This document shows positions 45,146 to 56,659 of a DNA stretch of 64,000 bases, in pieces. The stretch is from Aphanomyces cochlioides (Eukaryota; Oomycota; Saprolegniomycetes; Saprolegniales; Verrucalvaceae). The position numbers were made by a program, and so were the translations under genes. The stretch lies in the NCBI GenBank assembly GCA_019828595.1, contig JAHQRK010000032.1, positions 124,001 through 188,000 on the forward strand, given 5' to 3'. The notes beneath the pieces are model-generated. The model saw only the letters and a list, made by a program, of their open reading frames with translations. It was not told where the DNA came from and did no database searches. How positions within the stretch are numbered: position 1 is the stretch's first letter; every line of letters starts with the position of its first letter.

Positions 45146-45894
45146 ACGCGCGCTGCGGCAGATCAAGCCTACAGTACCATTGTATTCATGCGATAAAGTC
45201 GTTTCCTAGCGCTACAGAGCGTCTATGGACGCCATTTCAGCGGCAATCTCTGAAGATTACGGTGATCTTCATGATTGTGCTCTTCAGGTGTGTCCAACAT
45301 GGCACAAAGATGTGCATTCCACGGGTTCATCGAGCACGAGAGGGAGAGCGTGCCATCATCCTCTAAGATGCTCCAAATGGTGCGGAATCTTATTCTCATC
45401 GGTTAATTTAATTATAAATTTCAATTCCCATAGAATTTACAGGTCATAAAATAATATTTTCTCTCAGGAAAGATTCGGTCCGAAGTCCATGAAAACCTCT
45501 ATGAATCTATGTATGTCTCGCCGAAAATTCAAATGTACAGTACAGTGTATATACGCGGCAAAATCCACGGATTCCTCTCTCTTTTTATACTCATGCCACA
45601 TTGCATAATTCAAATTTATATGCAAAATCTACCGTGTTAATATTCAAACTTGCGACATTACAACCAAGCTTCAAAATATTATCTATACCATATAATTAAA
45701 TACAAAATGTAGAGTAAAGCTTAGATAAAATAAGTAAAAGAATGCTTATATTATTGTCAAACAATATCTGACATCAGGTGATCATCCGGATAATTATTCG
45801 GAGCGTTTTAGAATTTCCCGCGGTTTTCGTTTGCCGCGTTTTAGAGAGGTGAGGGGATGGAGCGATCATTTCCAAAGTTTCAACCGACAGCAGC
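45146..45894. other. Intergenic region and RNR2 promoter
   Basis: AT-rich. The last 110 bp before the RNR2 start carry ATCCGGATAA (45784-45793) and two E2F-like sites. No gene is supported. Confidence 0.6.
45814..45837 (+). promoter_or_regulatory. Two E2F/DP-like sites upstream of RNR2
   Basis: TTTCCCGC (45814-45821) and TTTGCCGC (45830-45837) both fit TTTSSCGC. They lie 58-81 bp before the start codon of a classical S-phase gene. Function in this organism is inferred. Confidence 0.6.
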
Positions 45895-46941
45895 ATGCTT
45901 CCTTCCGTTCATGACAGCGCCGCGTCATCTGAAATGACCGAATACAAGCTCCGTGAAGTGAATGGCTTGTTGCAACCTGAGCCATTTTTGGCTGAGAACC
46001 CAAACCGATTCGTGTTGTTCCCGATCCAGCATGCCGACGTATGGGAAATGTACAAGAAAGCCGAAGCGAGCTTCTGGACGGCCGAAGAATTGGACTTGGT
46101 GCATGATTTGCGTGACTGGGCCAAATTGACAGACAACGAAAAGCATTTCATCACGCACGTGCTTGCGTTCTTTGCCGCCAGCGACGGTATTGTCAATGAA
46201 AACCTCGCGATGAACTTTAGCAATGAAGTCCAAGTCCCAGAAGCCCGCTGCTTCTACGGTTTCCAAATCGCAATTGAAAACATTCACTCGGAAGTGTACT
46301 CGCTCCTCATTGACACGTACATCAAGGATCCCAATGAAAAGGACCGCGTGCTCCGTGCCATTGAAACTATCCCTTGCGTCAAGCAAAAGGCCAACTGGGC
46401 TTTGAAGTGGTGTGACAACAAGCGTGCAGCTTACGCTGAACGCATTGTTGCCTTTGCTGCTGTTGAAGGTATCTTCTTTTCGGGCTCGTTCTGCTCCATT
46501 TTCTGGCTCAAGAAGCGTGGTCTCATGCCCGGCCTTTCGTTCTCGAACGAATTGATCTCTCGTGACGAAGGCTTGCACTGCGACTTTGCTTGCTTGATGT
46601 ACTCGAAACTCGTGAACAAGCTGTCGGATGCTCGTATCCACGAAATTATTGGCGATGCCGTCGTGATTGAAAAGCAATTTGTGAGCGAATCTCTTCCCGT
46701 GGAACTTATTGGCATGAACTCTTCGCTCATGTGCGAGTACATTGAATTCTGCGCCGATCGCTTGCTCACAGCCCTTGGTGCCCCCAAGCTCTACCAAACG
46801 AAGAACCCATTTGACTGGATGGACATGATCTCCCTCCAAGGCAAGACCAACTTCTTCGAAAAGCGCGTTGGCGAGTACAGCAAGTCTGGCGTCGGTGTCT
46901 CCACCACAGAGCAAACCTTCACGTTGGATGCTGATTTTTAA
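45895..46941 (+). CDS. RNR2: Ribonucleotide reductase small subunit (R2)
   Basis: 348 residues, no intron, full length for eukaryotic class Ia R2. It makes the diferric tyrosyl radical needed to reduce ribonucleotides for DNA synthesis. Metal ligands by alignment to mouse R2: D97 ([10 protein letters not shown]), E128 and H131 (ENIHSEVY), E191 ([12 protein letters not shown]), E225 and H228 ([10 protein letters not shown]). The radical tyrosine is Y135. The C-terminal FTLDADF, which docks to R1, is intact. AATAAA follows about 25 bp after the stop. Confidence 0.97.
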   Translation: MLPSVHDSAASSEMTEYKLREVNGLLQPEPFLAENPNRFVLFPIQHADVWEMYKKAEASFWTAEELDLVHDLRDWAKLTDNEKHFITHVLAFFAASDGIVNENLAMNFSNEVQVPEARCFYGFQIAIENIHSEVYSLLIDTYIKDPNEKDRVLRAIETIPCVKQKANWALKWCDNKRAAYAERIVAFAAVEGIFFSGSFCSIFWLKKRGLMPGLSFSNELISRDEGLHCDFACLMYSKLVNKLSDARIHEIIGDAVVIEKQFVSESLPVELIGMNSSLMCEYIEFCADRLLTALGAPKLYQTKNPFDWMDMISLQGKTNFFEKRVGEYSKSGVGVSTTEQTFTLDADF

Positions 46942-47375
46942 GTTGTCCGTCCCTTTAATCTATGCTAATAAATGTGCCTCCCACTTGATTCTTGACGTCT
47001 CCACCACTATAAATCGCGCATCACATCATGAATCGGCATTTCCTCACCACTGACTCAAGTCCACTTGGACTGCTACAGCCACGTGAAAATTTACGGGTCA
47101 CGCTAGTCCGAAGGACAGTGCCAGTCATTTGGTACTCCCATGAGAAGATCTCAATATCACCCGAGCAACTTTGCAATCTCGTGATACCTCGCCTCGCCGA
47201 TTTCTCCCAGCTGAGAGCCTTCTACCGGGGCTCTTAGTGTGGGGCACAAGAGCTCCAGCGCCATTGAACATCCTCCACGGTTGTGTGTCATAGACCTGTA
47301 ATTTCAGACGATAAAGCCCTGGGCAACTGCTGAAGGTTATGAGACGAAAGAAATGAGGATTCGACAGACGCTGAT
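46942..47375. other. Intergenic region
   Basis: Convergent 3' ends of RNR2 and the PX gene. Apart from the AATAAA signal nothing is recognised. Confidence 0.6.
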
Positions 47376-48200
47376 TTATTGCGGGATCTTTGTCATGAAC
47401 TCTAAGTTGAGTTCGTCGTCGTCGCCTTTGTCTTCGTCGAGATGAATATCTGCCAAGTCGCTCACGCTGCCAATGCCTTTGTGCAGTTTCGTCGGTGTGC
47501 TTTCCGCAGTTGCATCGCTGCCAAAGCTTAGTTCACTGCCGCGTTTCGTGCTGCTCGCTCGACGCGGCGTCTCCTGCTCTTGCTTGTTCTTGGCAGCAGC
47601 CGAATCGACAAAAACGCCATTGCTGTCGACTGCGACTTGTTTGGCAGGAGCATGCACTTCGACAAATTTGTCGACGGTGAATTCACTCCGCCGCGTTTCT
47701 TCATCGAGCGACGACGATATGGATTCACGGTCAACGACCTCGCCCCCACTGGTCAGGAAATCGCGCACGAGCTCAAAGACACGGCCACTGCATGTTGGAC
47801 AACGCGGTGCGGTAGTGAATGTGTGGGAGGCGAGCATGGCGACAAAGGCTTGCAGGGAGAGTTGGCGGTACCGAATAACTTCCGCGGACTTGGACGAGAA
47901 GAGATGTTTCCTTGGGAATTCAAATTGGACCACAGCTCGCTCGTAATGTTTGCAGCCAGGACACATCTTGCCTTTGGCGCTCTTGAAAGTCGAAATGAGC
48001 GCATCGCGCAGCGCTAGGAACTCCGAGTAGGGATGAAGAACTTCCCAGGCTTTCGGAGGCTTCATGTGGACAGTCTTCATCGCAATTTTGTAGTGCGTCT
48101 TGTTGTGCACCTCCAGGACTTGTGGCACAGACACTCGCACGCTGCATTTCAAGTCGGGAGTGCCTCCGCCGCCATTCCTCGAATAGCTGAAGCGTTCCAT
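47376..48200 (-). CDS. PX-domain protein with two CxxC pairs
   Basis: 274 residues. The PX fold spans about 18-150, with HPYSEFLALRDAL, the FPRK turn, and EVIRYRQLSLQAFVAML before the last helix. Two CxxC pairs interrupt the domain: C80/C83 (MCPGCKH) and C134/C137 (RCPTCSG). They are placed to coordinate one zinc ion between the proline-rich loop and the last helix. Residues 150-274 are acidic, serine-rich and disordered. PX domains bind phosphoinositides on endosomes; lipid preference cannot be read from sequence. Confidence 0.85.
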   Translation of the reverse strand: MERFSYSRNGGGGTPDLKCSVRVSVPQVLEVHNKTHYKIAMKTVHMKPPKAWEVLHPYSEFLALRDALISTFKSAKGKMCPGCKHYERAVVQFEFPRKHLFSSKSAEVIRYRQLSLQAFVAMLASHTFTTAPRCPTCSGRVFELVRDFLTSGGEVVDRESISSSLDEETRRSEFTVDKFVEVHAPAKQVAVDSNGVFVDSAAAKNKQEQETPRRASSTKRGSELSFGSDATAESTPTKLHKGIGSVSDLADIHLDEDKGDDDELNLEFMTKIPQ

Positions 48201-49499
48201 GAGATATTGTGGAATGAATCGAGCGTTTGCAGGTCATTTCCATCTGAAACGGCTCATCAGGTCACTCATGCGTTTCATATCAACCGTCATGGACGTTGGA
48301 ACTCCCGGCGTTGACAAATTCCAAATGGATGGGAATCTGACGTGGCAGACTGAGACGTCGAGCGAAAACGTAGAATTCCACAATTGAGTAAGGCCAATCG
48401 CACTTACAACTTGGCGGAATTCCATGGAGTCTGGTTCTCACGAGCTTCACTTGAATGAACATGGGGTTCGGTTTTAGCCGAGGGTGTCCAGAACAACTGC
48501 CGAAGAGGATCCTTGCAAGATAGCTGGTATAATTCGTCAGTAAATAGGATGCGTATTCATGGCAATCAATTCCCTCGGAGTGACTAGGAACTTGGAGATG
48601 AATGTGGCGGCAAAAGAGAGATGGATTCAGAGTGCATGAACTAATAGAAAGGCAGTTCCACATGGTCATTTTCCATCACTGCATCAAGGAACGCTGGGAT
48701 GTGCATCTTGAGAGATCCATTTGCCTTCATCTTTCCAAGTCGTCAATGAAGAGTTGTCAGCCGTTTGATGGGAAGAATGTCCAATGTGTAGCTGTGTGAT
48801 TTCAATGGACGCAGTCCTGCATCTAACAGTTTAGTCGAACTGAAGCACATATATCGTCATTGCAATGCTTCGCCTGGCTATTTCTTTTCAATTCTTTGCT
48901 CGATGCTCGACCAAATCTGGCGAAAGATTTCAATCAACTTGCATAGACACGCCAAGCTTCATGTCCGAAGGGCACTACACAACCCTTCCTTTTCTTGATA
49001 CTGCATCAGGAGAGACGTCCACATATATGTCATTCAATCAGGCCACGAGATTCTGCATTGCAAGAGTCGGCGCACACGATACCATCATCCAGGAAGGTTC
49101 GTCTTCTGGAGGACGATGATCTGTTCACTTCAAGTTCAGATATCCGGATAATTGGATCGTTATCCGGTATGTTCGGGACGTTCAACAATATTTTTTTATT
49201 CCATTCTTCGACCTTGAACTTGAAATTTGAATGTATTTTTTTAAATTGGTGGAATTCGTGCAGTCGCTCAATTTCGACTTGATTTGACTATAGGAGCCAA
49301 ATCTTCCACACTTTATAGAGTGATGGTCGCGTCTCTCCCTAAGACGTGATTTGATTGGCTAAAAATATTTAAAAATGAGTTTGATTGGCTGTAAATTTCT
49401 ATTCTAAGATATGATTGGCTGAAAAGTGACATTAGAACGAAAATATCCTAACACTTTCAGTTGAGAATTTGCCCACAGCAGGAGAAAGAGGAGCCGAAG
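48201..49499. other. Intergenic region and ATG8 promoter
   Basis: No supported gene. It contains CCGGATAA (49144-49151) mirrored by TTATCCGG (49160-49167) and three GATTGGCT boxes at exact 30-bp intervals just before ATG8. Confidence 0.55.
49351..49420 (+). promoter_or_regulatory. Three CCAAT (GATTGGCT) boxes at 30-bp spacing
   Basis: TTGATTGGCT at 49351, TTGATTGGCT at 49381 and ATGATTGGCT at 49411, ending 80 bp before the ATG8 start. ATTGG is the reverse CCAAT box bound by NF-Y in other eukaryotes. Confidence 0.6.
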
Positions 49500-49902
<403 letters not shown>

Positions 49903-49939
49903 CTTGTGTATTTTGTCGAGATCCATTTAATAAACATCA

Positions 49940-52900
49940 TTACTTGCGATGACGCAGTCTCAACATCTGCATCCCCTTGCCGATCACAACGGCATGAATT
50001 TCACCATCTACAGATTGGCGCAACGACAGACCTGCAATATCTGCGGTCTCCGCGAAAACAGCTCCCTGTCGTGCCAACGTGTCGTCAGGCTGAACACACC
50101 AGGCAGTCACTCGCTGATCATATCCTGCTGCAACGACCACATCATCCATGCATTTAATCGTCTTCAGTGCCGACGCGCTTGCATTTCGAACTCCAGGCAA
50201 GTGGCGCACTTGTAGTTGCGACCGACCTGCTGTGACATCCAACTCGACGTGGGCGATGCACTGATCGTCGCCTCCGCTCAGGATTTGCAAGCTTGACGGC
50301 GAATTGTGGTCTAACGATCGCGCACAGAGGCAGTTGGCACCCATGTCATGTGCTCGGTATTTGTACACTGGCATCATCGGGATGGCGTCCAGGTTGTCCA
50401 TGTTGCTCCTACAAGTTCCATCAGAATCTCTTCCTGCCGTTGCTTGGAGTTGCACCTGAGGAGAGGCTCAATATCCCAAACAACGACATGTCCATCGGTA
50501 GCTCCAGTGACGAAGAAGCCGTGACTCAAAGCACACGAGAGGATGGGTTTGTCCGAGTCGGTCCATGTTTTGCGCAAAATGAATCCCGCGACGGATGACG
50601 CCGTGAAGAGGGAGACCTGGCCTTCGCTGTTGGTTGCAACGACGATCACTTGGTCTGGAGTCACAGCGTGGACTGCCAAGGCAAGAATTCGCTGGTCTTG
50701 CGGCGCATCGCTCGGCGTGTATTCTGCCACGTGCGCCAGTTGATTCGCGTTCAAGCGCCAGAGATGCAACGATTGCTTACCACCTCCAGTGACGAAAAAG
50801 TCGTTGACAACGCCAATCGCACGGACGTTCGTGATATGCATTGACGCCGAGTCGATGCAGTGGATGCCAAGCTGCGACTTGTCGACCTGGTGGAGTTTGA
50901 CAGCGCCGTCTTCGCCTCCAGTCACGATAAAGTTGTCAGCAATCCAATCGACGCAGCAGCCCATCTTGCTGTGGTGTTGGCTATGCCATGACAATGAGCT
51001 GGATATAGCGGCAAGCCGTCTGGTTGATTGATGGACATGGACTTTGGAAGACTTGGGCAGTGCAAAACCAAAGACGTGCTGTTGTTGCGGTTGTTGGTTG
51101 GCATCTTCAGGATTAATCCAAAGGGCATGTGGGCGTCGCCATCCGCCGCAATCCAATGACAAGAGGCGAACGGACTGCGTGACATTGACCACGATGGCAT
51201 TGGACGCATGAAAGCCAAAGACGAGGAAATCGCCGCAGTCTGTCCATAGAATCGATCGAAGGGTGGAAATACCCTTGACACTGACGCGGCGGATGCACTC
51301 TAGCTGGCGATCATCCAGCGGATTTATCCCCAACGTGCAGATAAATCCATCGTGGCCACAAGAGTAAAGACGATTCGGTTCTTCAGGACGCCATGCCAAG
51401 CTCGAGACGACTTCTTTCCCATGGACTTGGTATCGCACAGCCCGAGGAGGTTGTCCAGAAGACGCAGCATCGATGTCTTGAGCATTTTGCCGGACATAGC
51501 CGCAGACATTGCCACGTGCATCGCCACCCCAAAGCATCGATGGCGTCACGACAAGTGCAGTCAAGCAGCTCGTTTTGTTAGGACACGAATACTTGCCAAC
51601 GAGTTCCAAGGCTCCAGTGGCGACTGTATCGTCGATAATTGAATGATAGCGCCATTCGTAGAGCGTGAAATCCATGCCGGTGGTGAAAATGCTCACTGGC
51701 TTTGATAGATTGTCGTCTTGTGCTTGTGTCTCTTCGACGATCCAGATAGCCATGATGCGACCAGCATGGGCTGCTTGGACAGATGCCACTGGTACCAATG
51801 CTGTTTGCGAGTTGCTTGGAGAGAGGAGCGTGAGATTCCCGCGGACGTCGCCGACAGCAATCAAGTCCATCGTAGCAGCCAAGCAAGATAAATTGCCGTC
51901 CAGTCGAGTCAGCACTGAATTTGCAGATGAATTCGACGCCAAGTCATGGAAACCCACGTGGCTTTGGTCTGTGATCCAGTAGACACGGGACGACAACGTG
52001 ACGAGATTTCGCAGCGTAGCCGTCGTCGTTGCGCCATTGCTACCGCTACTAGTGCCATTGTCGTCGTTTTCTTGGATGGTTGGGAGCGTGAGCACGCTGG
52101 TGACGGATTGATTTCTTTGTTGTTCATCCAAATCCCAGATTTTGATCGCGCCATCACCGCCTCCCGTTGCAACGACTCGCAAATTGCGTGGATGGACAGC
52201 GACGCGCCAGACGTTTGTGTCCAAGTGGCCGTATAAAGTCGCCAGACAATCGCCCTGAGCGCTCCACAGCTTACATGTTGCATCTTCACTTGCAGAAACC
52301 AACTGACCATGGCTTGTAAACTATCCACAGAGATAGCTACATAAGTCACAGCAAGGTCACGAGCATACCTGAACATCCCACACACGCGCAGTGTGACTCC
52401 AACCTCGAAAGACACTTTGAAACGAGGTATCTAGCATCGCTTGACGATGGAGTACTTCGGCGGCCATTGTGACGTTCTTGTCTTGCCGGTTGGACCACAA
52501 TTGAACCGATCGATCGTCCGACACGGATGCCAATTCTCCGCCATGCGATGCCCACACCAATCGGAAAATCACGCCATCTACAGTGATTCAGCCTTGAGAA
52601 CTTTAAATCGCTAGATGCCGCTACCATGTTGATGGAGACGTTGCGACGGAGCGATCGGTGCTGTTGATTCTTCAGTCGATGGCGACTGCAACGACTGTTG
52701 TGGTGGAGCCCAAAGCAAGATATGCTAAACCAGGAGCTCCATTCAGTCGAGGCCTACAAGATAGAGAGATCTACCTGAAAGACAGTGCCTGCGGCGACGA
52801 CAAGCGTATCAAGAGATCGACCGAAGAGTCCCATGGCATACTAATCATCACAACCGACAATAAGCTCCATATGAATCATGCAGAGATTGTCTTACCAAGA

Positions 52901-53384
52901 TGGAACGCTCCGTGCATTGAAAGCGCTGGACAATCGAGTGCGTCTCTGGATCCCAGATGTGAATCATATTGTGCGCCAGGCCGACAGCGACACGCGGCAA
53001 TCGTCTTTGTCCTTGCATGCCTTCGGAAGCTTCATGGTCATCTAGAAGCAATCGTGCATCCAAGACCCAATCCATGCACTCCAGTGCCAAGATTGTTGGC
53101 TGCTTTTGGTCGAACGCTGCTGCAATTGAATCGACAACGCCATGGAGTAGAGCTACTTGCTTTTGCCCATAGCAAAGCACGAGTGGAGCTGATCCGTTCG
53201 CGCTGCCGTCCATGCCATGAATCGTTCCTTGTCGCCATACAGCAATTGGCGCACTGCATTGAACGCCTCGCGCAACTTCGTAGATGTACAATGTACACCC
53301 GACCGCTGCGTACAAAAGCGTTCCATCCGCCGAGAACTGGAGCGCCGTGACCGCGCCAACGAAGGCCTCCTTGTTGATCTCCAT
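49940..53384 (-). CDS. WDR6: WDR6/Rtt10-like WD-repeat protein
   Basis: Model: complement(join(49940..50408, 50456..52320, 52369..52577, 52625..52724, 52775..52840, 52896..53384)), 1065 residues, introns 47-55 nt, all in phase. Diagnostic blocks are VTALQFSADGTLLYAAVGCT, TLVVAAGTVFQ, HDGVIFRLVWASHGGELASV followed by SDDRSVQLW, VSASEDATCKLW, FLVFGFHASNAIV and the CGGWRRPHALW signature, then LSGGDDQ near the end. WDR6 family proteins are WD40 adaptors that recruit the FTSJ1/Trm7 2'-O-methyltransferase to tRNA anticodon loops; the role here is by family. It shares its 3' end region with ATG8 and starts 100 bp after SSRP1 ends. Confidence 0.9.
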
Positions 53385-53483
53385 CCAATGATCTACTCTA
53401 AGTACGCTCGGACTTTAAAAGAATGACGTGGCAGCACGAGATGCAAGCAAGACACGCAAATTGCTTGAAAATACATACCATGT

Positions 53484-55046
53484 TTATTCCTTCTTCTTTT
53501 GCTTCTTCTTCTTGGGCTTGTCGTCGTCCTCTTCTTCCTCCTCTTCCTCATCTTCTTCTCCGCCACTGAGCGCTTCGTCGGAGAAATCGTCTGAGCCAGA
53601 GCCGCCACCGCCACCGAAATCAGAATCGTCTTCCTCTTCTTCGTCGACTTCGCCTTCCTCAGGACCCAAAGCTTCATCAAGTGCGCCTCGTTGTTGCGGC
53701 GCAGAACCGCCGCCAGCTTGCGTGTCTTTTAAGTTGCGGATCTTGAGCTTCTTGGATGTCAAGAACTGTGACAACTCGGGGAATTCTCGTCGATCGATTG
53801 CACTGAAGAGAGTCTCGTATGGTTGTTCTTGGCCAACAGCTCGACAGCTCACGAGCAAGTCAAAATTACGCGATGCGCTCGAGCCAGACTGCCCTGCGTA
53901 TCGTTGAAACTCAATGTAGTCGATGTCTTCGTAGCGGATGAAAGTCGTCGGCTTGTGGATGAACATGAATGACTTTTCAAGTGGAAAGAGCACACCCGAG
54001 TTGGCTTTGACGGCACATTTGACTGCCCGGTCGCCGCTGTGCGTGACAAATTTGCCAGACGTGTAGACTTTCTTGCCCATGATAAATTTGAACAACGTCG
54101 CAACAATTTGTGGCAGGCTGCCCGACATGCGTTCGTGAATGTTGCCGTTGTACGCCTTAATTTCTTCGGGAGTCAGGTTGACGTCAATATGGACTTCGTC
54201 ACGCGAAAGCTGGAGAACCAAATGCGGATAACCTTGCTTACCCTGACGAATGGGTTCTTCAAGCGAAATCACAAACGCGGTGTTGGTCGAGTTGGGGTAT
54301 TCGAGGAGAAAACACCGGTTGATGTTGGAGTATAAGATCTTGTAGTCGTAGGTCTTACCATGCATGCGCAAGAAGGAACCGTAGAGTTCGATGGCATAAC
54401 GACCACGAGGCGTGAGGAATGTACCCATGGATTCATCCAATTCGACGATGCTCTTACCCGTGACATGGCTAATGTTGGCGCGTTCAAGGATTTGATCTTT
54501 GAGAGTTTCAGCAGTCACACCATCTTCTGCGTCGCCAGGAACATACAAGCGCATTTCGACAAGTGACTCTTCGTCACCCGCAACCGTATCATCTTCATGA
54601 AATTGTAGTTCAACTTCAGTTTTGCCAGGCATTGCACATTGCGCGATCAATTCGAGCGGCAATTCCATACCAATGCCTTGATCTTGCACAACAAAGTTCA
54701 AGTTTGAGCCTTGGAAATGCATCTGTCCCCAATTGCCACCGGCACTGGCGAGCTTTTCTTCTTCCATTTCGCGACCCAACGAGTCTCGCGAGTATGTTCG
54801 GATGAGATCGACGTCGCTCTGCTTCAGTCCCGTGAAGCGGACGGTTTTCCCGCCTTTTGTGGTCACCTTGAGGTGGTATTGCTTGGGACCAATCGCTGCC
54901 CAGAGCATGCTCACTAGATCTTCTTTCACCACTTTCTTCTGTGCTTCTGTCTGGCGTGATCTCCACAAAAGTCCCGAGTCATTCAGAACCAGCACGCCGT
55001 TGCTGTGGCCCCAGAATGCACTACTGATCACTTGTTCCTCCCCCAT
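53484..55046 (-). CDS. SSRP1: FACT complex subunit SSRP1/Pob3
   Basis: 520 residues, no intron. N-terminal Pob3-type PH domain (residues 1-95, HSNGVLVLNDSGLLWRS), SSRP1 middle double-PH region (about 190-430, with GTFLTPRGRYAIELYG and EYPNSTNTAFVI), then an acidic tail (EEEEEEEDDD) and a Lys-rich end. No HMG box follows, so it is Pob3-like as in fungi and would need an HMG partner. It acts with Spt16 as a histone chaperone in transcription and replication. Confidence 0.96.
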   Translation of the reverse strand: MGEEQVISSAFWGHSNGVLVLNDSGLLWRSRQTEAQKKVVKEDLVSMLWAAIGPKQYHLKVTTKGGKTVRFTGLKQSDVDLIRTYSRDSLGREMEEEKLASAGGNWGQMHFQGSNLNFVVQDQGIGMELPLELIAQCAMPGKTEVELQFHEDDTVAGDEESLVEMRLYVPGDAEDGVTAETLKDQILERANISHVTGKSIVELDESMGTFLTPRGRYAIELYGSFLRMHGKTYDYKILYSNINRCFLLEYPNSTNTAFVISLEEPIRQGKQGYPHLVLQLSRDEVHIDVNLTPEEIKAYNGNIHERMSGSLPQIVATLFKFIMGKKVYTSGKFVTHSGDRAVKCAVKANSGVLFPLEKSFMFIHKPTTFIRYEDIDYIEFQRYAGQSGSSASRNFDLLVSCRAVGQEQPYETLFSAIDRREFPELSQFLTSKKLKIRNLKDTQAGGGSAPQQRGALDEALGPEEGEVDEEEEDDSDFGGGGGSGSDDFSDEALSGGEEDEEEEEEEDDDKPKKKKQKKKE

Positions 55047-55220
55047 CGCAAAAACTCCAATGGCGCCTAAATTGGCCTTTCTCGTTTAAATTCGCTCTCG
55101 AACGTAAACGAGACAGCAACTTCAAAGTCACCATTCAATTAAAAAAATAAGAATAATATCAATTAATAAAATTCTAGTTTATAATTTTCGGTGAATAAAT
55201 ATTGAATTTTAGAAAATTAA
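55047..55220. other. Short AT-rich interval between SSRP1 and the MITE
   Basis: Very AT-rich. It presumably holds the SSRP1 promoter. Nothing else seen. Confidence 0.4.
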
Positions 55221-55467
55221 GGGCCCGTCTGGCAACCGAAAATATTACAATAAATAGGTCCAAAATGCCATTTTGAGGCCAAATTCAATAATTGAGGTCA
55301 AAATATGAACTTGTTTATCTCCAAGAGTTTTGCACCAAGTCCAATATTTTTGGTTGGGATATACTCACTGGAGGCTCCCAAAATGCCATTTTGAATATGC
55401 CATAAATCGTTGATCCCAATTTTGCTGAAAATGGCATATTGATTTTGAAATTTTGCCAGACGCACCC
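55221..55467. mobile_element. Tourist-like (PIF/Harbinger) MITE
   Basis: 247 bp. The ends GGGCCCGTCTGGCAA and TTGCCAGACGCACCC are inverted, with two mismatches. They are flanked by TAA at 55218-55220 and 55468-55470, the TWA-type target duplication of PIF/Harbinger elements. The interior is AT-rich with repeated CCAAAATGCCATTTTGA motifs and no coding capacity. Confidence 0.75.
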
Positions 55468-55478
55468 TAAGCGTTAGA

Positions 55479-55496
55479 TTGATACAAAAGTATCAA
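55479..55496. repeat. Short hairpin TTGATAC-AAAA-GTATCAA
   Basis: 7-bp stem with a 4-nt loop, downstream of the first dioxygenase-like gene and just beyond the MITE. Its stem sequence recurs in the larger hairpin at 56579-56625. Confidence 0.6.
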
Positions 55497-55557
55497 ATAA
55501 ATCGAATATTGAGCGATATTTTACACTTGTTAGAAAGGCGCGAAAGAGCCAACGAGA

Positions 55558-56532
55558 TCACGACAACGGTGTGCGAGTTGATCCATTAAACGGTTGAGGA
55601 GCATGTGCAGGGCTGTCCTCGTGTGGAGAGAACTTGTTGCCGTAGATTATCTCTGCAGTTGGCTGGATGCCCAGAGGATTTGGCGTCGAGTGATCAGCGT
55701 ACCAGTGGGAAACTTGGCTAGTCACCAAACGAAAGAATTGTCGGTACTGCGTCGCCTTGAGCGGCAATGATTCGTGCGGGGTACGGTCTGTGATCCAGAC
55801 CAACTCATTAACGGGGCAAAATTTGGCGCAGTTTGACTTGTCAAGTACGTCTCGGAGATGCTCAATGTCACCGAGATGGCCCACGACTTCTCGTGGATTG
55901 TCGATTATTGCGTTGTATATGCAGCATGAATCCTCAACGGTGGACGCCATGTAAATGCCACCAAAGATCTGAAATGGTGCATACATCCCATATCCCCATA
56001 AGTAGTCTGGCATTCGTGCGTGATCTCCGTGAATCCCACCAGCTTCGATGTGCAAACCACTACGGCGTTGAGACGTGCCGCCATGTACCATGCCTTCATG
56101 GATCGTGAGGTAGCCAATTTTACCATTTTCATCGCTGCTGCTGGTCTTGAGGCATTCTTCAATCATGGGGAAATAACGCCGGCAAGATGATGGCAACGAG
56201 AGCTTGTCGCCCATGATGAACGGCATCATGTTGACATGAAACGTCATGCTTTGGTCGCGATGCCATGGTTTAGGAAACACAGCGTGCAATGGGTAGTACG
56301 GGAGTCCGAGAATGATTGAAGGGTCTCTAGACGGAGTGGTTCCCAAGCGCAAGAATCCTCGTGTTGTTGTGTTGACGTGCGCAGCCCAAGCTTGGGCAAC
56401 TTTGGCAAGGATAGCTTGCAACAGTTCGGGCTTTCCTCGAAGGCAAGACAGTGGACTGGATGGGTCATAGCACCCAAGGATCACTTGACGCAAGACGGGA
56501 TTCGACCACATCAAGTATGTGGACGAGTCCAT
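55558..56532 (-). CDS. Dioxygenase-like protein, tandem copy 1
   Basis: 324 residues, no intron. The candidate double-stranded beta-helix motifs are GLHIEAGG (H-x-E), TPHESLPL (second His) and YRQFFRLV (Arg), in the order expected for Fe(II)/2-oxoglutarate oxygenases with Glu replacing Asp. HVNMMPFIMGD and GDIEHLRDVLD are invariant in the three copies. No signal peptide. The oxygenase assignment is pattern inference; the family has no name known to me. Confidence 0.7.
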   Translation of the reverse strand: MDSSTYLMWSNPVLRQVILGCYDPSSPLSCLRGKPELLQAILAKVAQAWAAHVNTTTRGFLRLGTTPSRDPSIILGLPYYPLHAVFPKPWHRDQSMTFHVNMMPFIMGDKLSLPSSCRRYFPMIEECLKTSSSDENGKIGYLTIHEGMVHGGTSQRRSGLHIEAGGIHGDHARMPDYLWGYGMYAPFQIFGGIYMASTVEDSCCIYNAIIDNPREVVGHLGDIEHLRDVLDKSNCAKFCPVNELVWITDRTPHESLPLKATQYRQFFRLVTSQVSHWYADHSTPNPLGIQPTAEIIYGNKFSPHEDSPAHAPQPFNGSTRTPLS

Positions 56533-56578
56533 CCTTCTTCACCAAACTTGTTAAGTTGTCGCGCAATTCTTTTATAAC

Positions 56579-56625
56579 AAAAAAGTATCAAATGAATAAA
56601 TTTTTCAGTCTTTTGATACTTTTTT
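56579..56625. repeat. Hairpin with 14-bp stem between tandem dioxygenase-like genes
   Basis: AAAAAAGTATCAAA, 19-nt loop, TTTGATACTTTTTT. It lies between the stop of copy 2 and the start of copy 1 (both minus strand) and could serve in 3' end formation. Confidence 0.65.
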
Positions 56626-56659
56626 GAAAAGATAGTCTCCACAACGACCGAACGATAGA

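Noticed and set aside
45925..46914. 329-codon open frame antisense to RNR2
   Set aside because: It is a frame shadow of a highly conserved gene with strong codon bias; no domain on this strand.
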